Positions 40,489 to 48,815 of a DNA stretch of 64,000 nt are shown in pieces. Origin of the DNA: Paenibacillus silviterrae (lineage in GTDB: Bacteria; Bacillota; Bacilli; Paenibacillales; NBRC-103111); NCBI RefSeq assembly GCF_030167925.1, contig NZ_JASKUT010000001.1, positions 4,300,501-4,364,500 of the forward strand. The letters run 5' to 3'. The notes beneath the pieces are model-generated. The model was not told where the DNA came from. It saw only the letters and a list, made by a program, of their open reading frames with translations, and did no database searches. A program made the translations under genes and the position numbers. The first letter of the stretch is position 1; each line of letters begins with the position of its first letter.

Positions 40489-42342
40489 ATGGTCAGCTAC
40501 AGGGAGCTTATCTTGGCAGTACAATCGGTAAAGGAACGTCCGGAGGGCTTGGCTGGAGACGTGCTCGATGAGGCGAGGCTTCAAGCCTTGCGGGAGGCGC
40601 CGCATCTGCAGGGGCTTGTAGGCGAAATTCATGAGGAAGCGGTTAAGGCTGGTCGGGAGCCGCTGCCGGAGCTGACATTTGCTGAGTTTCACAAATTTGC
40701 TTCCGTGGGAACCCGCAGGGACTACGAGAAGCCATATTTCGAACGAAGAGGACGATTGCTGGCTCTTGTGCTGGCGAGCTTGCTTGAAGATACGGACGCT
40801 TATATGGAAACACTAGAGAATGTCATCTGGGCGATCTGCGGCGAGTATGCATGGGCCGTGCCCGCTCACTTGCCGTCGCAGCTGGAGCAGGCCAGAACGT
40901 CCAGGCTGCCGATGTGGCAGGTTGTCGACTTGTTTGCGGCAGAGACGGCCCACGCACTGGCGGAAACGCTGTACCTGCTGGAGGACCGGTTGAACCCTTG
41001 GGTTGCCGACCGGATCCGGGAGGAGCTGGAGCGCCGGGTTTATCAGCCGCTCTTTAACACACCGCATCATTTCCATTGGGAAGCGGTAACGAACAATTGG
41101 TCGGCCGTATGCGCGGGTGCGGTAGGGATGGCCGCTCTTTTGACTGTGGATAACCGGGAACGCTTGGCCGGAATGCTGGATCGAGTGGTTCGAGCCATGG
41201 AGAGCTTTCTTGCCGGTTATGGAGAGGATGGCTGTTGTCCCGAGGGCATCGGGTATTGGAGCTACGGGTTCGGCTATTACGTCTTCTTTGCAGAAATGCT
41301 GCATACATACACCGGGGGGGAGATCGACCTGCTGCAAGGGGAGAAAATCCGGCGTATCGCCGAATTCCCTACAGGCATTGCCTTGACCTCGCCTCAGTTC
41401 GTTAATTTTTCCGACGCCTCGGAAAGTTATATCGTCAATCCCGGCATGTGCAGCCGGCTTACGAAGCGCCTTGGCGTAACGTCGCCACCACTTAAGGGTG
41501 TAAGGTCGTTCCATCAGGATCATTGCTACCGTTGGCCGCAGCTGGTTAGAATGATCGTCTGGACGGACCCTGCTCACATAAGTGACACCGTTAAGGAAGG
41601 CAGTTATTACTATAAGGATACGGAGTGGCTCATTGATAAACGGAACATTCGAGGGCATTTCATCGCCTTCGCCGCAAAAGGGGGACACAACGATGAACCG
41701 CATAACCACAACGATCTGGGGCATTTTATCGTTCATGCAGGCGGAGACAATCTGTTGTCCGATCTGGGGGCAGGCTTGTACACGAAGGATTATTTCGGTC
41801 CCTTACGTTATACGCTGATCCATAATAGCGCAGAGGGACATTCCATTCCGCTGGTAAACGGGATCCCTCAGTCGGCGGGCAGCGCCTCGCGTGCCAAGGT
41901 GGTTGAGAACGAGGAAGCGGCGGGACGCCGAAGGTTCGGGCTAGAGCTGGGCGGAGCTTATCCGGAGGAGGCAGGGCTTCAAGCATTTCAAAGAAGCTTT
42001 GTCTGGAGCACCGACGCGTCGGCAGGGGAAGCCAGATTGGAGCTTACAGACGCATTTCGGTTCGTCGGGGCGAATAATACAGTGGAGGAGCTGTTCATTA
42101 GCTTCTACGAGCCTTCGATCGAAGCAAACGGGAAGCGGATCGTATGGCGCGGATCAGGCGGCGAAGCCAGCTTAGAGCTTGGTGCCATTCAGGGGGCTGC
42201 TTCTGTGGAACGCATCGAAACGACTAAGCATCTGGGAGAGCCCGTAAACGTGTATCGCACTCGGATTGTTGTTTCTGAGCTTGGAAGCGATGCGGAGCTG
42301 ACGTTCTTATTGCGAGTTGAAGGAGGAGGGAAACCGGCTTGA
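40489..42342 (+). CDS. Heparinase II/III-like protein
   Basis: A 617-residue protein with an alpha-helical toroid N-terminal part (about 1-370, YAWAVPAHLPSQLEQA, NTPHHFHWEAVTNNWSAVCAGA) and a beta-sheet C-terminal part with the heparinase II/III core GHNDEPHNHNDLGHFIVHAG. The Asn-His-Asn and Tyr of such lyases are present, so polysaccharide lyase activity on a uronic-acid polymer is likely. There is no signal peptide, which implies intracellular action on imported oligosaccharides. AGGAGA precedes the ATG. A DUF2905 gene overlaps its end by four bases. Confidence 0.85.
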   Translation: MVSYRELILAVQSVKERPEGLAGDVLDEARLQALREAPHLQGLVGEIHEEAVKAGREPLPELTFAEFHKFASVGTRRDYEKPYFERRGRLLALVLASLLEDTDAYMETLENVIWAICGEYAWAVPAHLPSQLEQARTSRLPMWQVVDLFAAETAHALAETLYLLEDRLNPWVADRIREELERRVYQPLFNTPHHFHWEAVTNNWSAVCAGAVGMAALLTVDNRERLAGMLDRVVRAMESFLAGYGEDGCCPEGIGYWSYGFGYYVFFAEMLHTYTGGEIDLLQGEKIRRIAEFPTGIALTSPQFVNFSDASESYIVNPGMCSRLTKRLGVTSPPLKGVRSFHQDHCYRWPQLVRMIVWTDPAHISDTVKEGSYYYKDTEWLIDKRNIRGHFIAFAAKGGHNDEPHNHNDLGHFIVHAGGDNLLSDLGAGLYTKDYFGPLRYTLIHNSAEGHSIPLVNGIPQSAGSASRAKVVENEEAAGRRRFGLELGGAYPEEAGLQAFQRSFVWSTDASAGEARLELTDAFRFVGANNTVEELFISFYEPSIEANGKRIVWRGSGGEASLELGAIQGAASVERIETTKHLGEPVNVYRTRIVVSELGSDAELTFLLRVEGGGKPA

Positions 42343-42560
42343 ACTCGGTGCCCAAGCTGTTGATTATCGGTGGAATCGTGATGATCGTGATCGGGCTGCT
42401 TTGGATGGTCGGGGGACGGTTCCTGAACCTGGGCAGGCTGCCGGGCGACATTGCCGTCGAGAAGGAAGGCTTCAAGTTTTATTTTCCGATCGTGACTTGC
42501 ATCGTTCTTAGCGTAGTGCTATCTCTGGTGATGTATGTGATTCGCTGGTTTATGCGGTAA
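42339..42560 (+). CDS. DUF2905 small membrane protein
   Basis: A 73-residue protein with two membrane helices and the conserved middle part GRFLNLGRLPGDIAVEKEGF, followed by FKFYFPIVTCIVLSVVLS; this is the DUF2905 family. The TTG start overlaps the stop of the preceding gene, with GGAGGAGG nine bases upstream, so translation is coupled. Function is unknown. Confidence 0.87.
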   Translation: MNSVPKLLIIGGIVMIVIGLLWMVGGRFLNLGRLPGDIAVEKEGFKFYFPIVTCIVLSVVLSLVMYVIRWFMR

Positions 42561-42634
42561 CCTCCGGTTGGTGAATGCCGTGATGCGGAATCGGCCACAA
42601 TAGGAGATATTGCCCAAATGAGGTGAAGATCCGA

Positions 42635-42793
42635 ATGAAGATCGAGACGCAGGACTACCGCATCGCGCGGCTTATGGATGATCCGCAAGCCGTTGCAGCC
42701 ATTCAGGAGGCGGAGGAGAAAATTGCCAAGCTGTCAGGGCATGACGTCACTCTGATCGCTTATTCCCGTACAGCGGAGGAAGGCGAAGCGTAA
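42635..42793 (+). CDS. Small helical protein, unknown function
   Basis: A 52-residue protein beginning MKIETQDYRIARLMDDP and containing AIQEAEEKIAKLSGHDVTLI, a helix and a strand, then a short acidic tail. AGGTGA is about nine bases before the ATG and a strong terminator follows six bases after the stop, so this is a real gene of minimal size. I do not recognise a named family. Confidence 0.65.
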   Translation: MKIETQDYRIARLMDDPQAVAAIQEAEEKIAKLSGHDVTLIAYSRTAEEGEA

Positions 42794-42798
42794 GAAGG

Positions 42799-42841
42799 AA
42801 AAGGAACCCGTTCTGACGGCCAAGGTCAGCGGGTTCCTTTT
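42799..42841. terminator. Terminator between convergent genes
   Basis: AAAAGGAACCCG and CGGGTTCCTTTT are perfect arms with inner CTGAC/GTCAG pairing. Confidence 0.8.
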
Positions 42842-42865
42842 GCTTATCGTTCGCTGCTATCCATT

Positions 42866-44248
42866 CTACCGAATGAATCGCAGCCGGCCCTCATCGGGTT
42901 GGGGAATGTCGTCCCACGTCCGCCCTTCGCCATTAAACTGGGGGAGCCATGGGGCCAGCGCATCGAACATCTCATCGCACATACGCCATACTTCCTCCGT
43001 GGTGCAAACCGCCGCTGTGAGAGGGTCATGCAGCACGGCTTGCTTCACCAGCTCGCGGTTGCCCGTCAGTGCCGCTTCCACAGCCATCTCCTGCACGCTG
43101 ATGCTGACGCGGCACGTAGCGGCTGCAGCCAGCGGCAGCTTGCCGATGAAGGTCGGCTGAATCCCGTTCCGGTCCACGTAACAAGGAATCTCGATCGTGC
43201 AATCGTTCGGAAGATTCGTAATAAGTCCCTGATTTTCTATGTTAAAATGTCCCCGGTACACTCGACCTGTCTCCAGTGCCTCCAAAATGTAAGAGCCATG
43301 CTCCTCCGAGCGCTGGCCGAGCTTGATGAATTCCTTCTCGCCGCTGAGCCACTTCGGATAATCCTCCTTGTACTCGTCGCCGCGCGCGAGACAATGCTCA
43401 AGGTACCCCCCGGTTTTTCCTCCGATCCATACGTCAGGATAGATCCACTTGCCGATTTCTTCTTTACGCTTTCGATACCACGGCAGGTATTCGCTTAAAT
43501 GTCCGTTCGACTCGGTAGAGAAGTACCCGAACCGTCTCAGCACATCAATTCTGCACGGCTCCCAGCGCGAGATATCCGGATGCTGCTCCATGGCCGGCAA
43601 AATCTCCTCCAGCACGCTGCGGCCATGATGGGATACCTGCACGAACCAGGTTTGATGGTTAATGCCAGCGGCAGTGAAATCCAGCTCCTGCTTAGGAATA
43701 CCCAGTGCCTTCGCAATCAGGGAATGGCTATGCTGTACGCCGTGACATAAACCGATGATCTTCACGCCGCCCGCACGGCGAACGGCCCATGTATTCATCG
43801 CCATCGGGTTCGAGTAATTCAGCAGCAGCGCATTCGGCGCCAGCTCGCGCATGTCCCGTGCGATGTCCAGCAGCACAGGAATGGTGCGCAGGGCGAAGAA
43901 CACGCCGCCGGGGCCAAGCGTGTCGCCGACACACTGATCGACCCCGTAGCGAAGCGGAATCTCAATGTCATGCCGGAAAGCCTCCAGCCCGCCGACCCGC
44001 GCCGTACAGAAGACATAATCTGCCCCGGCGATCGCTTCCCGTTGGTTTAAGGTTGCTGTGATCGTGGCCGGTAAACCATTGTCGGCGATCATTTTTCGAC
44101 AGAGGTTCGTCACCATGCTCAGATTTTCTTCATGGATATCCATGAAACGGAATTGCGCATCGCGAAATTCCTCCACCGCGAGAATGTCCATTAATAAGCG
44201 CCGAGTGAAGCCGATGCTGCCTGCACCGATCATAGCGATTTTTATCAT
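42866..44248 (-). CDS. GH4 family alpha-galactosidase/glucosidase-like enzyme
   Basis: A 460-residue family 4 glycosidase, which uses NAD+ and Mn2+ in a redox-elimination mechanism. The N-terminal NAD site is IAMIGAGSIGFTRRLL; the metal-binding part is LLNYSNPMAMNTWAV, GLCHGVQHS and INHQTWF; RYGYFSTESNGHLSEY-like FGYFSTESNGHLSEYLPWY follows. The LCHGVQ and ESNGH pattern fits the MelA-type/alpha-galacturonidase group more than 6-phospho-glucosidases. GGAGGG nine bases before the ATG fixes the start. It is divergent from an AraC regulator that probably controls it; no transporter is adjacent. Confidence 0.88.
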   Translation of the reverse strand: MIKIAMIGAGSIGFTRRLLMDILAVEEFRDAQFRFMDIHEENLSMVTNLCRKMIADNGLPATITATLNQREAIAGADYVFCTARVGGLEAFRHDIEIPLRYGVDQCVGDTLGPGGVFFALRTIPVLLDIARDMRELAPNALLLNYSNPMAMNTWAVRRAGGVKIIGLCHGVQHSHSLIAKALGIPKQELDFTAAGINHQTWFVQVSHHGRSVLEEILPAMEQHPDISRWEPCRIDVLRRFGYFSTESNGHLSEYLPWYRKRKEEIGKWIYPDVWIGGKTGGYLEHCLARGDEYKEDYPKWLSGEKEFIKLGQRSEEHGSYILEALETGRVYRGHFNIENQGLITNLPNDCTIEIPCYVDRNGIQPTFIGKLPLAAAATCRVSISVQEMAVEAALTGNRELVKQAVLHDPLTAAVCTTEEVWRMCDEMFDALAPWLPQFNGEGRTWDDIPQPDEGRLRFIR

Positions 44249-44288
44249 GTGTATAAGCCCTCCAAACAAAGAAATGAAGTTCTCTGAA

Positions 44289-44318
44289 TTGACATGTCAT
44301 TCCGGATACCTTCATAAT
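44289..44318 (+). promoter_or_regulatory. Promoter with palindrome between GH4 and AraC genes
   Basis: TTGACA and CATAAT are 18 bases apart, reading toward the AraC gene. The perfect palindrome TGACATGTCA (44290-44299) overlaps the -35 box and is central to the divergent gap, so it may be the regulator's or another factor's site. Confidence 0.5.
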
Positions 44319-44342
44319 AAAGCAAGAGCACGAGGGCGGACA

Positions 44343-45272
44343 ATGATAACATATTTGCGAAAGGGTGCGACAATATTGCTGTATCCACATGAGAGCTGTG
44401 AGCGAACCAGCTTTGGCTTTAAGTACTTAAGCGAAGCCGGATTACCCATGCGACTGATCAATATCGGCTGGGATCGCGTGAACCGAAGCGATTACCGTTG
44501 GCACGGGCAAAAGCGCGGCGGCGGGTATGCCGTCTTTCAATATACCTTGTCCGGCAGAGGGATGCTGAGGGACGGATCGTCGCTTTACGCCTTGCCTAAG
44601 GGAACCGGCTTCTTGACCGTCATACCGGGGGATCAGGAGTATTATTTTCCGGAGGGCGGGGAGGAGTGGGAGTTTCTTTACGTGGTGGTAACGGGCAAGG
44701 ATGCGCTCAACCACTGCAGCGAGCTGATGCGGAAGATGGGTCCGGTAATTGCCTTTAAAGAGCATGAAGAACCGATTCTCGCGCTTAGCAGGCTGTATTC
44801 CGAAATCGCCGGCAACCCGCAGCTGGACAAATATACGATTTCAACGCGGCTGTATGAGTGGATGATGGGTTTGCATAGATTGGCGGAGGGCAGGGATATC
44901 GTACGCGCTCCGGAGGAGCTGCCTGCGTCGATTCGGGCGGCTGTGAAGCTGATGAAGTCTTCTTACCGGGAGGACCTGTCCATTGATCAGCTGGCCTTGG
45001 CAGCCGGGCTAACCAAATTCCACTTTTGCCGGCAGTTTCTGAAGAAAACGGGCTTAAAGCCCAATCAATACTTGCGCAAGGTAAGGGTGGAGCGGGCAGC
45101 CTGGCTGCTGCGGCACACAGAGCAAACGGTGGAGTCGATCGCGGCGGAGGCGGGGTTCGGGTATGCGAATTATTTTAGCAAGGTATTTCGCTCGTTTGTG
45201 GGAGTAACGCCGCTTGAATACCGTATGGGGAAGAAGGTCGATCCCGTCTATTTTCTTAGAATCGAACAATAA
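44343..45272 (+). CDS. AraC-family transcriptional regulator
   Basis: A 309-residue regulator. Residues 1-180 form a cupin-type sensor with FQYTLSGRGMLRDG and FLTVIPGDQEYYFPEG; residues about 205-300 form the double helix-turn-helix, with LSIDQLALAAGLTKFHFCRQ, KKTGLKPNQYLRKVRVERA and the typical AGFGYANYFSKVFRSFVGVTPLEYR. Small-molecule sensing of a sugar is likely. It lies back to back with the GH4 gene. GAGGGCGG precedes the ATG, not a strong site. Confidence 0.88.
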   Translation: MITYLRKGATILLYPHESCERTSFGFKYLSEAGLPMRLINIGWDRVNRSDYRWHGQKRGGGYAVFQYTLSGRGMLRDGSSLYALPKGTGFLTVIPGDQEYYFPEGGEEWEFLYVVVTGKDALNHCSELMRKMGPVIAFKEHEEPILALSRLYSEIAGNPQLDKYTISTRLYEWMMGLHRLAEGRDIVRAPEELPASIRAAVKLMKSSYREDLSIDQLALAAGLTKFHFCRQFLKKTGLKPNQYLRKVRVERAAWLLRHTEQTVESIAAEAGFGYANYFSKVFRSFVGVTPLEYRMGKKVDPVYFLRIEQ

Positions 45273-45366
45273 CACCCAAGCCAATTCGGTATTTGGAAAT
45301 AATATGGAAGAGGGTTGATATTCATAAGCGACCTGCTGATCATTGATTCAGACGGGAGGTGAAGCC

Positions 45367-45681
45367 GTGCAAGCAATCAGCCCGATTCATGCAGAAGCCA
45401 TATCCCCATATATCGGGAGACAGGTCTGCGCCGTGCTCCATGATGGAAGCTGCATTTATGGAACCATCACCGGTGTTGACGGCGGACATTTGCTGCTGGG
45501 AGGAGCTACGCAAGGAGCCTATACACTCTCTACGAACGAAAAAAAGGCCAAGTCCCAAATCATCCATCGGAACAAGGCGAAGGCGAAAACGAAAGCGTTC
45601 GGGTATCCATTTGGCGGAGCTTATGCTCTTAGTTTAGCGCTGATTTCATTGCTCTTTTTGGTTCCTTTCTTCTGGGTGTAA
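45367..45681 (+). CDS. Small Sm-like protein with C-terminal membrane helix
   Basis: A 104-residue protein. The first 40 residues, ISPYIGRQVCAVLHDGSCIY with GTITGVDGGHLLLGG, have the strand pattern of an Sm-like fold. Then comes a Lys/Ala/Thr-rich basic linker (KAKTKAFGYPFG) and one hydrophobic helix, ALSLALISLLFLVPFFWV, at the very end. GGGAGGTGA four bases before the GTG fixes the start. I do not know a named family, but similar small proteins occur in Paenibacillus. A membrane-tethered nucleic-acid-binding role is speculation. Confidence 0.65.
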   Translation: MQAISPIHAEAISPYIGRQVCAVLHDGSCIYGTITGVDGGHLLLGGATQGAYTLSTNEKKAKSQIIHRNKAKAKTKAFGYPFGGAYALSLALISLLFLVPFFWV

Positions 45682-45686
45682 TCGTA

Positions 45687-46514
45687 TCAGAACGGCATGA
45701 AGCCGGCCTGGCTAATCCGAACCTGATCTTTGGCAAATCGGTGCTTGAGCTGCTCCATGACGCGCAAATAGGCGGAAGGGTCATACCAGTCCGCTGCGTT
45801 AAGCGACTGGTATATTGGTTGAAGGCCGAGTCGCGCAGTCCGCTTGCCGAGGCTTCCGTCACCCATGAAGTAATCGTCAAGGCAGATGCGCTGCACTCCC
45901 GTATCCGCTAACCGGTCCGCGAAGGCATCACTGCTCGGCAGCAGCGGAGAGACGGCAGCCTGTGCCGGAATGCCGGCATCACATAGCTGACGCAGGGCAC
46001 GCAGCCGGGCCGGGATCGGCGGCGCAGCCGGAGAGAAGGCCTTACGCACTCCCTCAAGGTCCGTCTCAATGGTCATGCTGACCCGGACACCGCTTCCTAG
46101 CTGCCGCAGCACGTCTATATCACGCACGGCCAGCGGGGAGCGGGTCTGCACAAGCACGAAATCAGGGCGAACCTCCAGCATCGTTTCCAGCAAGGAGCGT
46201 GTGAGCTTCGTGCGATACTCGATCGGTTGATACGGATCGGTAGCGGACGACAGGAAGATCGTGATCGGTCCGCCTTTCTTCCGCTCTCGAACCAGCTCTT
46301 TATGCAGCTTGGCGGCAGCCCCCTCCTTCACATCAACCCACGTTCCCCAGGGGGCCGGGCGGAATTTTGCCACCGGCATTTCTCTGACATAACAATAGGA
46401 GCAAGCGAAGGCGCAGCCGGTATAGGGGTTTAAGGTATGCGTATACCCTGCGAGGTACCCGGAAGCCGGGTTGAGGAGCCTTGATGGGGTAGTGAAGGCT
46501 ATGAAGGGCTTCAT
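45687..46514 (-). CDS. SPL-family radical SAM protein
   Basis: A 275-residue radical SAM enzyme. The cluster motif is TGCAFACSYCYV, with the CxxxCxxC spacing, preceded by YTHTLNPY as in spore photoproduct lyase relatives and the Rv2578c group. Strands FLSSATDPYQPIE and VSMTIETDLEGVRKAF complete the barrel. True SplB has about 340 residues and a conserved Cys used as hydrogen donor; this shorter paralogue probably does another reaction. AAGGAGG is about eight bases upstream of the ATG. Confidence 0.85.
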   Translation of the reverse strand: MKPFIAFTTPSRLLNPASGYLAGYTHTLNPYTGCAFACSYCYVREMPVAKFRPAPWGTWVDVKEGAAAKLHKELVRERKKGGPITIFLSSATDPYQPIEYRTKLTRSLLETMLEVRPDFVLVQTRSPLAVRDIDVLRQLGSGVRVSMTIETDLEGVRKAFSPAAPPIPARLRALRQLCDAGIPAQAAVSPLLPSSDAFADRLADTGVQRICLDDYFMGDGSLGKRTARLGLQPIYQSLNAADWYDPSAYLRVMEQLKHRFAKDQVRISQAGFMPF

Positions 46515-46558
46515 AAATAATTCCTCCTTTGCTCAACTAGGGTTTCGTGCCAAACCAA

Positions 46559-46598
46559 AAGACCGGTGCATTTCCCTCCAAGGGAAACCACCGGTCTT
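46559..46598 (-). terminator. Terminator of the aldolase-like gene
   Basis: AAGACCGGTG and CACCGGTCTT form a perfect stem with inner TTTCCCT/AGGGAAA pairing; the minus strand continues with TTGG. Confidence 0.7.
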
Positions 46599-46603
46599 CA
46601 TAA

Positions 46604-47569
46604 TTATTCGGAATGATTAGCAGGCATCGCTTCAGGGGAGGTCAGTCTATCGTAGAACTCTACGAATTTGTCACGGTCCTCGCCGGCGCGAAGCGCCATG
46701 GCAGCACGCGGATGGTCGTTCAGTACGCCCGCGACCATGTAAGGAATAATGTAGCCCCACTCCCACTTCTCACGCATAGCGATCATATGCTTCTCGATAA
46801 TTTCAAGCACCGGACGCAGATCGTACTTCGGATTTTTCAGGTAGCTTACGAGCAGCTCCGTAGGACAGTTACCTGCCGCACGGCCCATGCCGTATACGGA
46901 AGTGTCCAGGAACTGTACGCCCTTATTGGCACCCATGATCGTATTGGAGAAGGCGAGCTGCATGTTGTTGTGCATGTGCAGGCCGAGCTGCTTCTCAGGC
47001 AGTAAGCGCTGGAACTTCGCCGCAAGATAATCGATATCCTTGTAATCCATGCTGCCGTAGGAGTCAACGATGTATACTACATCCACCGGGCTTTTGTTGA
47101 TTTCCTCGAAGGCTTCGTTCAGGTCGTTCTCCATGACATGGGAAAGCGCCATAATGTTGATTGTGGTTTCGTAGCCGTAGTCATGGAACTTCTGTACCAG
47201 ATCAAGGGCCTTGTCCACATCCTTAATGTAGGTCGCCACGCGAATCAGGTCCAGCTGGCTCTGCTCGCGAGGGAGAATATCCTTCTCATCCACGCGTCCG
47301 ATATCGACCAGTGCCGAGAGCTTCGTTTCGGTCTTCTGTGAGATAACCTCTTTCAAGAAGTCCTCATTCAGGAAGCGCCATGGGCCCGCATCGGCACCCT
47401 TGAGCAGCTTGGCGGAGTTTTTATAGCCGATCTCCATATATTCAACGCCGGCGGCGCTAAGTCCGTAATACATATCCTTTACGAATTGCACGCTGAAATC
47501 CCAGTTGTTAACCAAACCTCCGTCGCGGATGGTGCAGTCTAGAATTTTGTGTTGAACGTCTCTAGTCAT
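46604..47569 (-). CDS. Aldolase-like HMGL-domain protein
   Basis: A 321-residue protein of the DRE-TIM metallolyase superfamily. It has the metal/substrate motif ILDCTIRDGGLVNNW at the N-terminus, YMEIGYKNS, IVDSYGSMDY and LGLHMHNNMQLAFSNT with the two His ligands. The length and ends match 4-hydroxy-2-oxovalerate aldolase-like proteins without the communication domain; homocitrate or isopropylmalate synthase is less likely because of the short C-terminus. Partner acetaldehyde dehydrogenase is absent. AGGAG lies nine bases before the ATG. Its 227-base upstream gap is AT-rich, with a TTGAC/GTCAA repeat, and likely holds the promoter. Confidence 0.82.
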   Translation of the reverse strand: MTRDVQHKILDCTIRDGGLVNNWDFSVQFVKDMYYGLSAAGVEYMEIGYKNSAKLLKGADAGPWRFLNEDFLKEVISQKTETKLSALVDIGRVDEKDILPREQSQLDLIRVATYIKDVDKALDLVQKFHDYGYETTINIMALSHVMENDLNEAFEEINKSPVDVVYIVDSYGSMDYKDIDYLAAKFQRLLPEKQLGLHMHNNMQLAFSNTIMGANKGVQFLDTSVYGMGRAAGNCPTELLVSYLKNPKYDLRPVLEIIEKHMIAMREKWEWGYIIPYMVAGVLNDHPRAAMALRAGEDRDKFVEFYDRLTSPEAMPANHSE

Positions 47570-47796
47570 CTTGAATTGCTCCTCTCCAAGTGTAAACTGC
47601 TTTCGTGCTTTTTAGCTTTTAAGCAGTAAAGGATTCATAATATATCCATTACTATTGCATAATATTGACTTTCTGTCAATGATAACAAATTCAAGACCGC
47701 CTGACAAACCCGCCCGACCATGCCCATACTATGAAAAAAAGGATTCCGGGATTCTTTGTGGAAGTACCTTGTACCCGAAGATGAGGAGACAACGGC

Positions 47797-48294
47797 ATGC
47801 TGAAATATAATCTATGCTTTCTGAAAAAAGGAAATCAAGTGCTGATGCTGAACCGGGCTAAGGCACCGTTGCTAGGCATATGGAATGGAGTCGGAGGGAA
47901 GCTGGAGCCGGGAGAGACACCGGAGGAATCCATGCGTCGGGAAATCAGGGAAGAGACGGGGCTGGAAGCGCCGGAGACATTGCGTTTCACGGGCACTGTA
48001 ACGTGGGATGTGGACGGAAGCTACACAGGGGGCATGTATGTGTATGTGGCTGAGGTCCCCGAGAATACGCTTAGGCAAACACCGCTGGATACGGAGGAGG
48101 GCATTCTCGCCTGGAAACCGATCGATTGGGTGTGCGATGCGGAGAATCGGGGCGTGGCCGTTCATGTGAAGTTTTTTCTGCCTTCGATGCTCGAGGGAGG
48201 AGAGCCGATGGAATATCGATGCGCCTTCCGGGGAGAGCGGCTTCTAGGGGTTGAGCCAAGGCCGCTCCACCTCCAAACCAGCGAAAAAGCCTGA
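47797..48294 (+). CDS. Nudix hydrolase, MutT-like
   Basis: A 165-residue Nudix enzyme with the full box, GGKLEPGETPEESMRREI followed by REETGL. The N-terminal LKKGNQVLMLNRAKAPLLGI and WNGVGGK match the 8-oxo-dGTP diphosphatase-like group. It hydrolyses a nucleoside diphosphate derivative with Mg2+. GAGGAGA is seven bases before the ATG. The C-terminal 35 residues are variable. A convergent membrane protein gene shares its terminator. Confidence 0.87.
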   Translation: MLKYNLCFLKKGNQVLMLNRAKAPLLGIWNGVGGKLEPGETPEESMRREIREETGLEAPETLRFTGTVTWDVDGSYTGGMYVYVAEVPENTLRQTPLDTEEGILAWKPIDWVCDAENRGVAVHVKFFLPSMLEGGEPMEYRCAFRGERLLGVEPRPLHLQTSEKA

Positions 48295-48317
48295 GACCAA
48301 GCCTCAGGCTTTTTCGC
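48281..48317. terminator. Terminator between convergent genes
   Basis: GCGAAAAAGCCTGAG and CTCAGGCTTTTTCGC are perfect 15-base arms around a short loop, with A and T runs inside the stem, suited to both directions. It contains the stop codon of the Nudix gene. Confidence 0.85.
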
Positions 48318-48318
48318 A

Positions 48319-48639
48319 TTATTTCAACAGTGTAAACCCGCCGATCAGCGGCAGCGGTTTGGTATAGCCGTTCAGTGCGTTCAGGATACCGATGATCGTC
48401 AGCACCAGGAGCCCCAGGTTAGCCAGAGGAACCAGGAACAGGCCTAAGAACGGAATCAAGCCGAGCACGACATTGGAGGCAATAGCGGTAAGCAGCAGCA
48501 CAAGGCCCTGGTTGGCGTGATACATGGCGAACCGGGAATCTTTGGCGGCGAGTAGCGGGATGAAGAAGAGAAGGTAAGCTACGGCGGCGACCAGCTTGTT
48601 TTTCTCAGCGTCGGCTTTGGACTCGGGATCTACCGTCAT
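48319..48639 (-). CDS. DUF4870 membrane protein
   Basis: A 106-residue protein with three membrane helices, of the DUF4870/Tic20-like group. It shows AAVAYLLFFIPLLAAKDSRF, YHANQGLVLLLTAI and GLFLVPLANLGLLVLTIIGI. GAGGTG five bases before the ATG supports the start. Function is unknown. Confidence 0.82.
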   Translation of the reverse strand: MTVDPESKADAEKNKLVAAVAYLLFFIPLLAAKDSRFAMYHANQGLVLLLTAIASNVVLGLIPFLGLFLVPLANLGLLVLTIIGILNALNGYTKPLPLIGGFTLLK

Positions 48640-48681
48640 ACAGACACCTCATTTCATACAGAATGGGTTGGGACACGAGCA

Positions 48682-48781
48682 AGGATGACGGTACATCCTA
48701 TGCGGGGCTAAGCCAGGTTATGCAAAGATGCCGTCCCTTCGGAGGGATAAACTTCCTGCTAAGGGGCAATCTAAACCTTAG
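48682..48781 (+). other. Hairpin-rich leader before a small acidic-protein gene
   Basis: Three perfect hairpins follow each other in the 175-base gap: AGGATG-N6-CATCCT (48682-48699), TCCCT-TCGG-AGGGA (48734-48747) and CTAAGG-N11-CCTTAG (48759-48781). They lie 35-135 bases upstream of the next start codon. I could not match them to a known riboswitch. A weak open frame also covers the area. Confidence 0.3.
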
Positions 48782-48815
48782 ACGTGAAATGCTTAACAGA
48801 GAGGACGAATCGCCG

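Noticed and set aside
48682..48815. c-di-GMP or other known riboswitch in the hairpin-rich leader
   Set aside because: I compared it by eye with GEMM, TPP, SAM, cobalamin and ydaO-type cores and none of the invariant strings are in the right order.
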